The position numbers and the translations under genes are program-made. A stretch of 64,000 nt of DNA from Planctomycetota bacterium. GTDB lineage: Bacteria; Planctomycetota; UBA1135; UBA2386. Positions 1 through 8,432 of the stretch are shown here, piece after piece. The DNA lies in assembly GCA_016794425.1 (NCBI GenBank), contig JAEUHR010000062.1:1-64000 (forward strand), read 5' to 3'. The notes below the pieces were generated by a model that made no database searches, was not told the origin of the DNA, and was given only the letters and a program-made list of their open reading frames with translations. Position 1 is the first letter of the stretch; each line of letters opens with the position of its first letter.

Positions 1-150
1 GCCCCATCGCGCGCAGCACCTTCTCGATCGCGTCGGGCGCCGTGATCGCGGCCAGCAGCCGGCGAGCGCCGTCGCAGTGGGGACAGACGAACACGTCGAT
101 CTCGAACACCCGCCGCAACAGCTCCGCCCACCGATAGCGGCGCCGTTCTG
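1..150 (-). pseudogene. IS91-type transposase, C-terminal fragment
   Basis: Read on the minus strand, this stretch encodes RYRWAELLRRVF followed by CPHCDGARRLLAAI and DAIEKVLRAMG, then leaves the window. This matches the conserved end of IS91/IS801-type (Y2, rolling-circle) transposases, which carry a YRWAELLRRVF-x-CPxC block and an 'I-x-D/P-x-IxxxLxxxG' tail. No start codon lies upstream in this frame, and within about 200 bp the sigma factor gene begins on the other strand, so the catalytic domain is missing. It is a 5'-truncated remnant. An N-terminal remnant of the same family lies on the same strand at 8433-8750. Confidence 0.7.
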
Positions 151-330
151 GTTCTCGCGCGGCGCGAACAGCCGGTTGGTGGCGCAGGCGGTGGACTACA
201 ACGACAACAGGCGCAGCAGCAGGAATCGCATTGCAGGACCTCGCGCGGTCAGCATAGACCGGCCCGGCGCGCCGGAAAGAGCGCCGAGTGCCGCAGGCGC
301 GGATCGCGCGGACGCATACGACGCGTCGTC

Positions 331-336
331 TATGAT
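331..336 (+). promoter_or_regulatory. Putative -10 of sigma-factor gene (leaderless)
   Basis: TATGAT lies 12 nt before the ATG at 349. No Shine-Dalgarno sequence is present between them. A transcript starting at the usual distance would have almost no 5' leader. The -35 region is weak. Confidence 0.4.
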
Positions 337-348
337 CGCGCGCGGCCT

Positions 349-900
349 ATGGACCCTGCCGATCTCCGAGGCGAGCGCCTCGTGCGCCACGAACGCAGGC
401 TGCGCCTGCTGTTGTTGCACCTGATGGGCACTGTTCTGCGCAGCCGCGTCGAGCCCGAGGACGTCGTGCAGGAAGTGTGGCTGCGCGCACTGGCCATCCC
501 CGAGCCGCTCCCCGACGACGACGACGCCCTCTGGCGGCTCCTGGCCCGCATCGCCCGCAACACCGTCGTCGACATCGCGCGCGCGGTTCGCGCCAGCAAA
601 CGCACCGCGGTCGTGGAGCCGCTCCTGCGCACGAGCTGGACGCGCGCCTCTGCGCGCGAACCGGCGGCCGACACCGCGGGACCCGCGACCCGCCTGCTGC
701 TCGCCGAACGGCAGGGCGATCTCCAGGCCGCATTCGATCGCCTCACCGCCGAACACCGCCGCGTGATCGGCCTGCGCCAGTTCGAAGGCCTGTCCGCGGC
801 CGAGGCCGCACGGCGCATGGGGCGGACCGAGACTGCGGTGCATTCGCTGTTCCGCCGCGCGCTCGCCGCGTGGGGCGCGATCCTCGGCGAGCCCGAGTAG
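349..900 (+). CDS. ECF-type RNA polymerase sigma factor
   Basis: A 183-residue protein with the two domains of ECF sigma factors. The sigma-2 region, around residues 20-75, contains the VEPEDVVQEVWLRAL block and ARIARNTVVDIAR, which bind core polymerase and the -10 element. The sigma-4 helix-turn-helix, around residues 125-175, contains LTAEHRRVIGLRQFEGLS and AARRMGRTETAVHSL. Ser/Thr-kinase-linked ECF factors are common in Planctomycetota, and here the next gene, 50 bp downstream on the same strand, is a Ser/Thr kinase. The start at 349 is preceded by a TATGAT hexamer rather than a ribosome binding site. The regulon is unknown, but autoregulation with the kinase is plausible. Confidence 0.9.
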   Translation: MDPADLRGERLVRHERRLRLLLLHLMGTVLRSRVEPEDVVQEVWLRALAIPEPLPDDDDALWRLLARIARNTVVDIARAVRASKRTAVVEPLLRTSWTRASAREPAADTAGPATRLLLAERQGDLQAAFDRLTAEHRRVIGLRQFEGLSAAEAARRMGRTETAVHSLFRRALAAWGAILGEPE

Positions 901-919
901 ATTCTCGAACTCTCGCGAC

Positions 920-937
920 GAATCCGCCGGCGGATTC
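920..937. promoter_or_regulatory. 18-bp perfect palindrome before kinase gene
   Basis: GAATCCGCCGGCGGATTC is a perfect 18-bp palindrome in the 50-bp gap between the sigma factor stop codon and the kinase start. It could be a dimeric regulator site, or a hairpin that attenuates or separates the two cistrons. There is no T-tract after it. Confidence 0.5.
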
Positions 938-950
938 CGCCGGACTCGCC

Positions 951-2597
951 ATGGACTCCGATTCCTCGCTCGACGACCGACTGGACGCCCTGGTGGCCGA
1001 ATACGCCGACGCGCTGCACGCCGGCAAGCGTCCGTCGCGAACCAACTTCCTCGACCGCGTGCCGCCGGCGGCGCGCCCCGGACTCGAACGCGTGCTGAAG
1101 ATGCTCGACGCCGGCCTCGCGCGCGCCCCCTCGGCGACCACGCCGCTGATGCCCGGCCTCCAGCTCGATCACTATCGTCTCGAGCACGAGATCGGTCGCG
1201 GCGGCATGGCGTTGGTCTGGCTCGCGCACGACACCAAGCTGCGCCGGCCAGTGGCGCTCAAGATCATGCGGCCCGGACTCGCCCTCGAGCAGCGGCACGT
1301 CGATCGCTTTCGCCGCGAGGCCCTCGCGGTCGCGAGCCTCAAGCATCCGCACATCGTGCAGATCCACGGCGTCGGCGAGACCGCGAACTACCACTGGCTC
1401 GCGATGGAGTATGTCGAGGGCCCGTCGCTCGCGACCGTTCTCGATGCACTGCCGACCGATCGGCCACGCACGGCCGAAGACCTCGCGCGCGCGACCGGCA
1501 TCACCGCGCTCGCCGCCAACGGCCGCAGCTTCGAGGCCGCGCTCGCGCGGCTGCTCGCACCGATCGCCGATGCGCTCGCCACCGCGCACGGCAAGGGAAT
1601 GATCCACCGCGACATCAAGCCGTCGAACATCCTCATCCATCGCGACGGTCGCGCCGTCGTCGCCGACTTCGGGCTCGCCAAGGGCGGCGACGACCCGGCG
1701 CTGTCGCTGACCGGCGAAGGTCTCGGCACGCCGTACTACATGTCGCCGGAGCAGGCGTATCTGACCGGCAAGACCGTCGACCATCGCACCGACGTCTACA
1801 GCCTCGGCATCACGCTCTACGAGGCCCTGACCGGCAAGCGGCCGTTCGCGGGCCACAACTTCCTCGAGGTCGTCGAAGCGATCCGCACCACGCTGCCGCC
1901 GTCGATCCGCGCCATCGCGCGCGAACGCAGCCCCGATGCCGCCGCGGTCGTCCGCCGCGCGATGGCCCGCGATCCCGAACAACGCTACGCGAGCGCGCTT
2001 GAGCTGCGCGAAGACCTCGAGGCGCTCGCCGACCTGCGCACCACTGCCGCGCGACGCGTCGAAGGCGGCGCACTGCGGCGCGCTCTGACCCACCTGCGCG
2101 CCATCTCCAGCGGCGAGTCGTTCGAGTACCGCTCCGCGGCGACGCTGCTCGGGCTGCCGCTGCTCCACGTGATCAGCGGTGCGCGCGCGCCCGGCCAGCA
2201 GAAGCGCGTCGCCAAGGGCTGGATCGCGGTCGGCGACCATGCCTACGGCGTGCTCATGGCGACCGGTTCGTTCGCGTGCGGCGGCCTCGCCTTCGGCGGC
2301 ATGTCGATCGGCGTCATCAGCGGCGGCGGCATCACCGCGGGCATCGCCGCGATCGGCGGCGTCGCCGCCGGGTTGTTCACCTTCGCCGGCATCGGCCTCG
2401 GCTGGCTGTCGACGAGCGGCATCGCCATCGGCCATGCCGCCTCGGGTGGCATCGCACTCGGCAAGTACGCGGCCGGGGGCCTCGCCTACGGCTCCTACGT
2501 GATGTCGCAACAGCACGTCGATCCCGAGGCGCGAGAGTTCTTCGACCTCGCGTTCTCGTCGATCGGCGGGTTCTTGCACGCCGCCTTCGGGATCTGA
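951..2597 (+). CDS. Serine/threonine protein kinase with Gly-rich membrane tail
   Basis: A 548-residue membrane-associated kinase. The kinase domain covers roughly residues 75-350. It has a glycine loop (EIGRGGMALVW), the catalytic lysine in ALKIM, an HRDIKPSNIL catalytic loop near residue 219, DFGLAKGG near 237, and an activation segment ending in YMSPEQA. After it, around residues 425-520, comes a long hydrophobic stretch very rich in Gly/Ala with recurring GGIAxG/GGLAxG units. It probably forms several membrane helices and is predicted to anchor the kinase. The start at 951 was chosen because the protein then begins with a short acidic segment typical of planctomycete kinases; the open frame extends upstream without a plausible start. 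The neighbouring ECF factor suggests a signalling pair. Confidence 0.9.
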   Translation: MDSDSSLDDRLDALVAEYADALHAGKRPSRTNFLDRVPPAARPGLERVLKMLDAGLARAPSATTPLMPGLQLDHYRLEHEIGRGGMALVWLAHDTKLRRPVALKIMRPGLALEQRHVDRFRREALAVASLKHPHIVQIHGVGETANYHWLAMEYVEGPSLATVLDALPTDRPRTAEDLARATGITALAANGRSFEAALARLLAPIADALATAHGKGMIHRDIKPSNILIHRDGRAVVADFGLAKGGDDPALSLTGEGLGTPYYMSPEQAYLTGKTVDHRTDVYSLGITLYEALTGKRPFAGHNFLEVVEAIRTTLPPSIRAIARERSPDAAAVVRRAMARDPEQRYASALELREDLEALADLRTTAARRVEGGALRRALTHLRAISSGESFEYRSAATLLGLPLLHVISGARAPGQQKRVAKGWIAVGDHAYGVLMATGSFACGGLAFGGMSIGVISGGGITAGIAAIGGVAAGLFTFAGIGLGWLSTSGIAIGHAASGGIALGKYAAGGLAYGSYVMSQQHVDPEAREFFDLAFSSIGGFLHAAFGI

Positions 2598-2608
2598 TCG
2601 GCGATCAG
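2594..2608. terminator. Short hairpin over kinase stop codon
   Basis: CTGATC-ggc-GATCAG forms a 6-bp perfect stem that contains the TGA stop of the kinase gene. There is no T-tract, so termination activity is uncertain. Confidence 0.3.
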
Positions 2609-3081
2609 CAGCTGCCGCCGCACCACGCGGCCTGCCCTTCCTTCATCAGAGTGGGCTGGTCGAGGGCTCACGGAAAGCGAGGAACCAGTCCGCAGCATGC
2701 TTCGGGGTCCGAACTGGGTCAACTGCGCCCGTGCTGCGGCACGCGAGCCTGATGGCGACCTGGGCCAGCGTGCGTGCCGTGGCGTCGGCGGCGCGTCGCT
2801 GGACCACCGACGACGTCGTCGCCGAGAGTGGTGCAACGGCCCCGGCGATCGTGCGCCGGCTCGTGGTGAACGGCGGCGGCAACGACCCGCTGCCGGGAGA
2901 CGGTGGCCAGAGTCGCGTGGCGTGAGACGCGTCGCGCCGTGCCGGAGCCGCGGAGCGGGACGAAGAGCCCCGAAACGCGGCTCCGCTCGTTCGGGCTCGC
3001 CGTGGAGCGGACCGACCTCGAGCAGTCGCCGCCGGCGTCGATGCGCAACGCAGCGAACGCCATGGCCGAGGCCGACGGTGT
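2609..3081. other. Non-coding or decayed stretch
   Basis: I see no credible gene here. Reading frames on both strands are Arg-rich and resemble no family. At 2666-2691 there is a degenerate, minus-strand copy of the intergenic repeat found elsewhere in this window, with CACGGAAAGC and ACCAGTCC separated by a 5-bp insertion. The position between two decayed secreted-protein genes suggests an accumulation of genomic debris. Confidence 0.4.
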
Positions 3082-3213
3082 CTACAGAGCCTGGACGAAG
3101 AGGGCGTTCGTGGTGAGGAGGGTGGAGCCCGACAACACGACGACTTGCGCGTGGAACTGGAGCGGCCTCACCGACGAGGGGAGCGGCAGGAAGAAGCTCG
3201 CGCCATAGGGAAC
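3082..3213 (-). pseudogene. C-terminal remnant of a secreted planctomycete protein
   Basis: The minus strand encodes LRVPVPYGASFFLPLPSS, then LQFHAQVVVLSGSTLLTTNA and a stop at 3082. This is the pattern seen at the ends of many planctomycete secreted proteins: a 'LPLP...L.F.AQ.V.L......TNA' strand series, also present at the C-terminus of the 862-residue protein at 4300-6888. The frame cannot be extended upstream into a complete protein, so it is likely a remnant of a lost gene. Family assignment is by pattern only. Confidence 0.45.
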
Positions 3214-3309
3214 CGGTACCCGCAACAGCACAGCGCATAGGAAGAAGAAGCTGCGGTTCGCAGCCCCCCAACCCCACCGCCGGCCGTCCACCGCCTGCTC
3301 TGGACGACC

Positions 3310-4227
3310 GTGCGCTCAGGCATTGCCGCCGCCGGCTTCCACCACCACCTCGCCCTGCTCGATCCGGTCACCGGCGCCGAAACCCTGCCATTCGGCACCA
3401 CGGACGTCGGCCAACTGGTCGCCCTGAGCTCGTTCTCCAGTGTTCCCGACTTGTTCGCAATCCGCGACAACAACGGTCCGGACGAACTCGTGCGCCTCAG
3501 CACGACGACCGGCGCCGTGACGGTGCTGGGCCAGACCGGGCGATCCGACATCGTCGCGTTCGAGATCACGTCCGCCGGCGCGCGCGCGTGGAGCGACGGT
3601 CTCGGCCTCGTCAACATCGCGTTGTCGAACGGCACCCTGACCGATCTCTTCCCGACCGCCGGTGGCGCGCCCGGCATGCGCTACATGGCAGCGGATCCAG
3701 CGACTGGCACGGTCTGGCTCGGTGCCACGACGCTACAGATCGTCAGCCTGCCCTCGGGGGCCATCAGCGGCACCCTGGCGACGTTCGCCGGCTTCGACGT
3801 CCGCGGCGCCGTGTTCACGACCTCGCGCACGCAGCCGATCGGGCAAGGCTGCCAGACGATCACCAGCACCTCCGCGGTCGGCGCCGTGCAGCCGTTCGCC
3901 GCCGGTTTGCCGTTCACCGCGTTCAGCCAGCAACACCAGCCGTCCGCACTCGGTCTGCAGATCGTGGGCTTCAGCGAAACGACGTTCCTCGGGTCGCCGC
4001 TGCCGTTGTCGATGGATCCGATCTTCGGCACGACGGGCTGCTTCCTGCGCGTGAGCGGCGAGATCACGCTCGGCGGCGTGTGCGACGCGAGTGGCACGAT
4101 GAACGTGACCATCAACCTGCCGCCGACGATCGGGTTCCAGCAGTTCTATCTGCAGCACGCGGTGCTCGAGGCGGTGCCCGGTGGCATCTCGTTCTCGAAC
4201 GGCTTGCGCGTGCGCCCGGGCTTCTGA
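3310..4227 (+). CDS. Secreted beta-propeller-like protein, probably 5'-truncated
   Basis: A 305-residue frame. It resembles extracellular planctomycete proteins built from beta-propeller strands (motifs such as LLDPVTGAETLPFGTT, LVRLSTTTGAVTVLGQTG, and YMAADPATGTVWLGAT). Its C-terminal part, after about residue 180, contains three Cys and ends in TINLPPTIGFQQFYLQHAVL and SNGLRVRPGF, like the surface proteins of this phylum. No signal peptide is encoded, the only start is a GTG without a ribosome binding site, and an in-frame stop lies at 3238. The 5' end has therefore probably been lost. It may be non-functional. Confidence 0.5.
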   Translation: MRSGIAAAGFHHHLALLDPVTGAETLPFGTTDVGQLVALSSFSSVPDLFAIRDNNGPDELVRLSTTTGAVTVLGQTGRSDIVAFEITSAGARAWSDGLGLVNIALSNGTLTDLFPTAGGAPGMRYMAADPATGTVWLGATTLQIVSLPSGAISGTLATFAGFDVRGAVFTTSRTQPIGQGCQTITSTSAVGAVQPFAAGLPFTAFSQQHQPSALGLQIVGFSETTFLGSPLPLSMDPIFGTTGCFLRVSGEITLGGVCDASGTMNVTINLPPTIGFQQFYLQHAVLEAVPGGISFSNGLRVRPGF

Positions 4228-4299
4228 ACCCGGTCGCGTGCGCTTGCGCCACCGCTGGCGAACTCGGGACGGTGAGAGAACCCGCTCTTCTCGGCCCGC

Positions 4300-6888
4300 T
4301 CAGAGGCTGCCGGCTGTCAGCAGCAGCGCATTCGTGATGGAGATCGGCCCGAGCACGTCGAACACCATGAGTTGCTGGCGGAAGATCAGGCCGACGAAGG
4401 CTGGCACATTCGGCAGTGGCAGGTCCAATCGCACCGTGCCGTTGTTCGTCACCAAGAGGCCGACGAGGTCGAGCGCGACGTGCAGGTCGCAGCCGGAGCC
4501 AGCCTGCGACCACAGGGTGCTCAACGGGAACCCGGGCACCACCGGCACGGTGCTCGTTGCCGAGATGATCACGGCATTCGTCGGCAAGCCCTGCGCCGTC
4601 GTGACGAAGGTGCCGCCCAACCAGGGCAAGGACGTCGCGGTGAGCACGTTGGCGCCGCCCGAGCTCGGGCAGCCTGGAGCGAACGTCGCCGCCAGCGCCG
4701 GGCAGTTCGTCGTCAGCCGCGCGAGATGCGTCGACGCCACCTGCGGCGCCGGGCTGACGAAGGCGCCACCGGCGACCGGCACACCGCTGGCGTCGCAGGC
4801 GAGCGCGAGCACTTCGCCGTCCATCGCGCCCGCCGCCGACCAGCTCGCGCCGTTCCAGCGGGCGATGCGCCGCGCCAGCACGCCGCCGGCGCTGTTGAAA
4901 GCACCGCCCGCCAGCAGGTCGCCGTTCGGCAACGTCGTCACGGCGCGCACCGCGCCTCCGACCAGGCCACTGCCGTAGGCGCTCCAAGCCGTGCCGTTCC
5001 ATCGCGCCACGCCGATCGCTGCCGCCGGGCTGGTGAGCCCGAGCGCACCGCCGACCACCAGGTCGCCGTTGGCCGCCACGTGCAGGCAGTAGATGGTGGC
5101 GAAGCCGTCGAACACGTTGCTGATGGGCGCCCACGCGATGCCGTTCCAGCGCGCGATCTTGGTCGCGGTCGAGCCGCCGGCCGCCATGAAGGCGCCACCG
5201 GCGGCGAGGTCGCCGTTCGGCATCGCCGCGAGGCAATAGACCGGGAGCGTGGTGCCGCTGCCGAGTGGCGACCAGGCGGTGCCGTCCCAACGCGCGACGT
5301 GGCTGCCGGGGCTCGTGAAGTCCCCGCCGGCGAAGACGTCGCCGTTCGGCATCGTCACCAGCGCGTGCACGGTGCCGTCGAGACCAGGCGCCATTGCTTG
5401 CCACGCACTGCCGTCCCAGCGTGCGACGTAGTCGGCGACCGCACCGCTGGCCACGGTGAACGAGCCACCCGCGACGACGTCGCCGTTCGCCAGGGCGGTG
5501 ACGGCGCGCACCGGCTGCATCGCACCGTTCGGCTGCGGCCCCGAGCCGAGTGCGGCCCACGCGACGCCGTTCCAGCGCGCGACGCCGCGTGCCGGCACCC
5601 AGCCGGCGGCCGTGGTGAATTCACCGCCCACCAGCAAGTCGCCGTTCGGTGCGCGCGCCACCGCCATCACGGACGCATCGAAACCCGGCAACCCGACGGG
5701 CTGCCACGAACTGCCGTCCCAGCGGGCGAGGTTGGGGGTCGCGAGGCCACCGGCCGCGCCGAATGCACCGCCCACCAGCAACTCGCCGCTCGCGGTGGCG
5801 CCGAGCGCATGGACCGCGATGCCGAACAGCGGCGCTCCCGCGAGGCCGGTGCCGAGGCCGGACCAAGCCACGCCGTTCCACCGCGCCAGGTGCGGGCTGC
5901 CGGTCGGACCGGAGAGTTCGCGCGTGAAGCGACCGCCGACCACCAGATCGCCATTGGGCAAGAGCCCGAGGGCCGTGATTGCACTGTCGAAGCTGCCGGC
6001 CGACGACCACACGGTGCCGTTCCAGCGGTTCAAGAGGTACTGGGACGGCACGCTGCCGGTGCCCTCGCCGCCGGCGAGCAAGTCGCCGTTCGGCAGCACC
6101 AGCAGCGAATTCACCGTGGGCAGCGGGCCGCTGAGACTCGCCCACGCGGTGCCGTTCCAACGCGCGATGTGGTTCGCGGTGACCGGCCCCGACGTCAGGA
6201 ACGAGCCGCCAGCGACGACGTCCCCGTTCGGCAGGGTGGCGAGTGCATGAACGGTCTCGTTGAGATTCGTGCCGAAGCCGAGCCCCATCGGCGCCCATGC
6301 CACGCCGTCCCAGCGGGCGACCTTCGTTGCGGCGACTCCGCCCGCAATCACGAAGTCGCCGCCCGCGACCAGGTCGCCGTTCGGCAATACGCACAGGGCC
6401 CGCACCTCGCTGGTCGTGCCGGCGATGCCGATGAGTCCGCTGCCGAGTGGTGCCCACGCCATGCCGTCCCAACGGGCGATGCGCGCTGCCGGCACGCCGC
6501 CTGCCAGCATGAAGTTGCCGGCGACGACGAGGTCGCCGTTGGCCATCGTCGCGAACGCGCGCACCGACGTGGCGCCTTGCGTCGGGTTGCTCATGCCGCC
6601 GCCCAGCGACGACCACTGGCCAGTGCTCGGATCCTGCATCGCAACCGCCGCGGCTGCGGTGCCTCCGACATGCACGAAGCGGCCGCCGACCACGAGGACC
6701 GGCGGCAGCGGCCCGGCACCATCGCGATCCCACAGGTGCGATGCGTAGACGTCGTGCGACGCTCCGGCGCCCGGACTGAACTGCGGTTGCCAACCCGTGG
6801 CGCACTGGGCTGACAACGACGGCGTCAGCAGGCCGGCGGCGCCCAAGATGGTGAACGACGCGGACAAGATGGGTATCCGGTGTGGCAT
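4300..6888 (-). CDS. Secreted delta-60-like repeat protein
   Basis: An 862-residue protein with an N-terminal signal peptide ending near LSAQ (residues 1-27). From about residue 60 to 720 it is made of some 15 imperfect repeats of about 45 residues. Each contains the core LPNGDLVAGG.F..AGG followed by IARWNGTAWAPLGSG, resembling delta-60 or kelch-like beta-propeller repeats. The last ~120 residues (FAPGCPSSGGANVLTATS, then LWSQAGSGCDLHVALDLVG) form a Cys-containing C-terminal domain shared by many planctomycete exported proteins. A strong GAGGAG ribosome binding site lies just upstream of the ATG at 6888, unlike most genes here. It is presumably exported or surface-attached; its ligand is unknown. 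Confidence 0.85.
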   Translation of the reverse strand: MPHRIPILSASFTILGAAGLLTPSLSAQCATGWQPQFSPGAGASHDVYASHLWDRDGAGPLPPVLVVGGRFVHVGGTAAAAVAMQDPSTGQWSSLGGGMSNPTQGATSVRAFATMANGDLVVAGNFMLAGGVPAARIARWDGMAWAPLGSGLIGIAGTTSEVRALCVLPNGDLVAGGDFVIAGGVAATKVARWDGVAWAPMGLGFGTNLNETVHALATLPNGDVVAGGSFLTSGPVTANHIARWNGTAWASLSGPLPTVNSLLVLPNGDLLAGGEGTGSVPSQYLLNRWNGTVWSSAGSFDSAITALGLLPNGDLVVGGRFTRELSGPTGSPHLARWNGVAWSGLGTGLAGAPLFGIAVHALGATASGELLVGGAFGAAGGLATPNLARWDGSSWQPVGLPGFDASVMAVARAPNGDLLVGGEFTTAAGWVPARGVARWNGVAWAALGSGPQPNGAMQPVRAVTALANGDVVAGGSFTVASGAVADYVARWDGSAWQAMAPGLDGTVHALVTMPNGDVFAGGDFTSPGSHVARWDGTAWSPLGSGTTLPVYCLAAMPNGDLAAGGAFMAAGGSTATKIARWNGIAWAPISNVFDGFATIYCLHVAANGDLVVGGALGLTSPAAAIGVARWNGTAWSAYGSGLVGGAVRAVTTLPNGDLLAGGAFNSAGGVLARRIARWNGASWSAAGAMDGEVLALACDASGVPVAGGAFVSPAPQVASTHLARLTTNCPALAATFAPGCPSSGGANVLTATSLPWLGGTFVTTAQGLPTNAVIISATSTVPVVPGFPLSTLWSQAGSGCDLHVALDLVGLLVTNNGTVRLDLPLPNVPAFVGLIFRQQLMVFDVLGPISITNALLLTAGSL

Positions 6889-7299
6889 GCCGTCTCCTCG
6901 GGCGGGAACACGACCACGCTACGGCGTCCGCGAACGGGCCGCCAGCCCTGGCCTCGCTCGCTTCACTGCACGATGCCGGCCGTCGGATTGGTGGCTCCGG
7001 CACGAGCGCCGCCGGCACCGCCGCGAACACGTCGACGCGCCTCGGAGTCGGATTCGGGAGCTGAATCGGGCGAGGCGGGCGCGGAGTACATACCGCAGCT
7101 TCGTGGATGGCCGCGCACGCGGCAACCATGGGGCCGAAAGGCGGCGTGCGGCGGCAACCGACTGCACCCGCGGGGATGCGATCGAACCCGCCACGACGCC
7201 GTTCGCAGCGCGCCGTTGGTGTCGCCCGATCCGCGCCGGCAATGCGAACGCCGGTGCGATGTCGAAGCGTCGCGCGCGAGGGACCGCGCCGACTCCCGA
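6889..7299. other. Intergenic region upstream of the 862-residue protein gene
   Basis: No credible gene is visible in these 411 bp. The left end holds the GAGGAG ribosome binding site of the minus-strand gene that starts at 6888. The rest should contain its promoter, but no clear -35/-10 pair stands out. Confidence 0.4.
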
Positions 7300-8226
7300 T
7301 CAGCGGACGACGATGTGCACGTGCGGGTCGACGCGTTCCTTCGGGCGAAGCGCGAACACTCCCCCGATCCCCTTCTCGACGTGGCGCGCGCGAACGACGC
7401 ACACGTGCGGACACGCGGCGACGCGGAAGCGCCCCTGCCGATCGGTGAACGCCAGCGAAGGAAACGGCGGCACGGCGCTGTCAGGCATCGCGGTCACGAT
7501 GGCGCCGGGCACCGCGCGTCCCCAGCGGTCGACGACGCAGCCGGTCACCACCGTCGACGGCTCGAGCTGCAATGGGTCGCGCGACTCCCATGTGCACGGG
7601 CTGACCAGCGAGCGCATCGCGAAGTCGAGTGCACATCCCGCGGCCGGCGCCTCGATGTCGAGCCCGCCGTCGACCGCGGCAGCGACGACGCGATACTCCG
7701 CCAACGCGCCCGACGAGTACCGCACGACGAGCGGCCCCTCGGCTTCCGGAACGTCGCCCGCGAAGGCGATGCGCAGCCGCTTCTCCGGTTGCGTGAGCGC
7801 CCGCGGCCCGACGGGCAGACCCGCGATCGCCGGTTGTTCGAACGGCGTACCGATCGCGAGGACGAGCGGTTCGACGACGAAGAACTCGCGCAGATGCAGC
7901 ATCACGGCGCCGCCGCCTTCGACCTCGATGCGCACGCGGCCCGACGGGCGACGCGCGATGCGGTACGAACCGTCTTCGGCGGTGCGCGCTTCCTGATCTC
8001 CGACTGCATCGCTCACGACGACGCGGGCGTCCGCGACCGCCGCACCGTGCGTGTCGATCACTTCGCCGGTCAACGACGCGGCGACGGTCGGTTGCAGCAC
8101 GTCACGCGCCGGGCACGACGCACCCCCGGGCATCCACCACGGCACCCCGGGAAGCACCACCGCACCGGCGATCGCGGCAACGATGCCCATCGACACCAAC
8201 CAACGGCGCTTCGGATTGCCCGCCAT
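7300..8226 (-). CDS. Membrane-anchored carboxypeptidase-regulatory-like protein
   Basis: A 308-residue protein starting MAGNPKRRW, with a single N-terminal membrane segment (residues ~10-30, VSMGIVAAIAGAVVLPGV). Two segments match the carboxypeptidase regulatory-like (CarboxypepD_reg) beta-sandwich. The first, around residues 50-110, has LTGEVIDTHGAAVADARVVV then DGSYRIARRPSG. The second, near the C-terminus, has VTGCVVDRWGRAVPGAIV then TDRQGRFRVAAC. The protein is probably exposed on the outer face of the membrane. Start 8226 was preferred to an upstream ATG because it places the basic residues directly before the hydrophobic anchor. Function is unknown. Confidence 0.75.
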   Translation of the reverse strand: MAGNPKRRWLVSMGIVAAIAGAVVLPGVPWWMPGGASCPARDVLQPTVAASLTGEVIDTHGAAVADARVVVSDAVGDQEARTAEDGSYRIARRPSGRVRIEVEGGGAVMLHLREFFVVEPLVLAIGTPFEQPAIAGLPVGPRALTQPEKRLRIAFAGDVPEAEGPLVVRYSSGALAEYRVVAAAVDGGLDIEAPAAGCALDFAMRSLVSPCTWESRDPLQLEPSTVVTGCVVDRWGRAVPGAIVTAMPDSAVPPFPSLAFTDRQGRFRVAACPHVCVVRARHVEKGIGGVFALRPKERVDPHVHIVVR

Positions 8227-8432
8227 GCCGCGTCTCTTCGGCGCCGCGACCGCGAGGGCTTGACCACCCGGTGCCCGCCGCTGCCGGCGGAGCCGTTCGC
8301 CGCGCGTGGTGCGAACATGGTGAGCCATCGCTTCGCGGCGCAGCCTCGCGCGCGCGGCGCCGCGACCGCCTCACTGCGGCGTTGCGAGCGGGTGCGATGC
8401 AGCGACGGTCTTCTTCGCGGCGTCGAACCGGT

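Noticed and set aside
77..424. A 115-codon plus-strand frame over the transposase remnant and sigma-factor start
   Set aside because: It is out of frame with the sigma factor and opposes the transposase fragment. The composition is not protein-like.
2903..3208. A 101-codon plus-strand frame
   Set aside because: It is antisense to the recognisable C-terminal remnant at 3082-3213, has no domain and starts without any expression signal.
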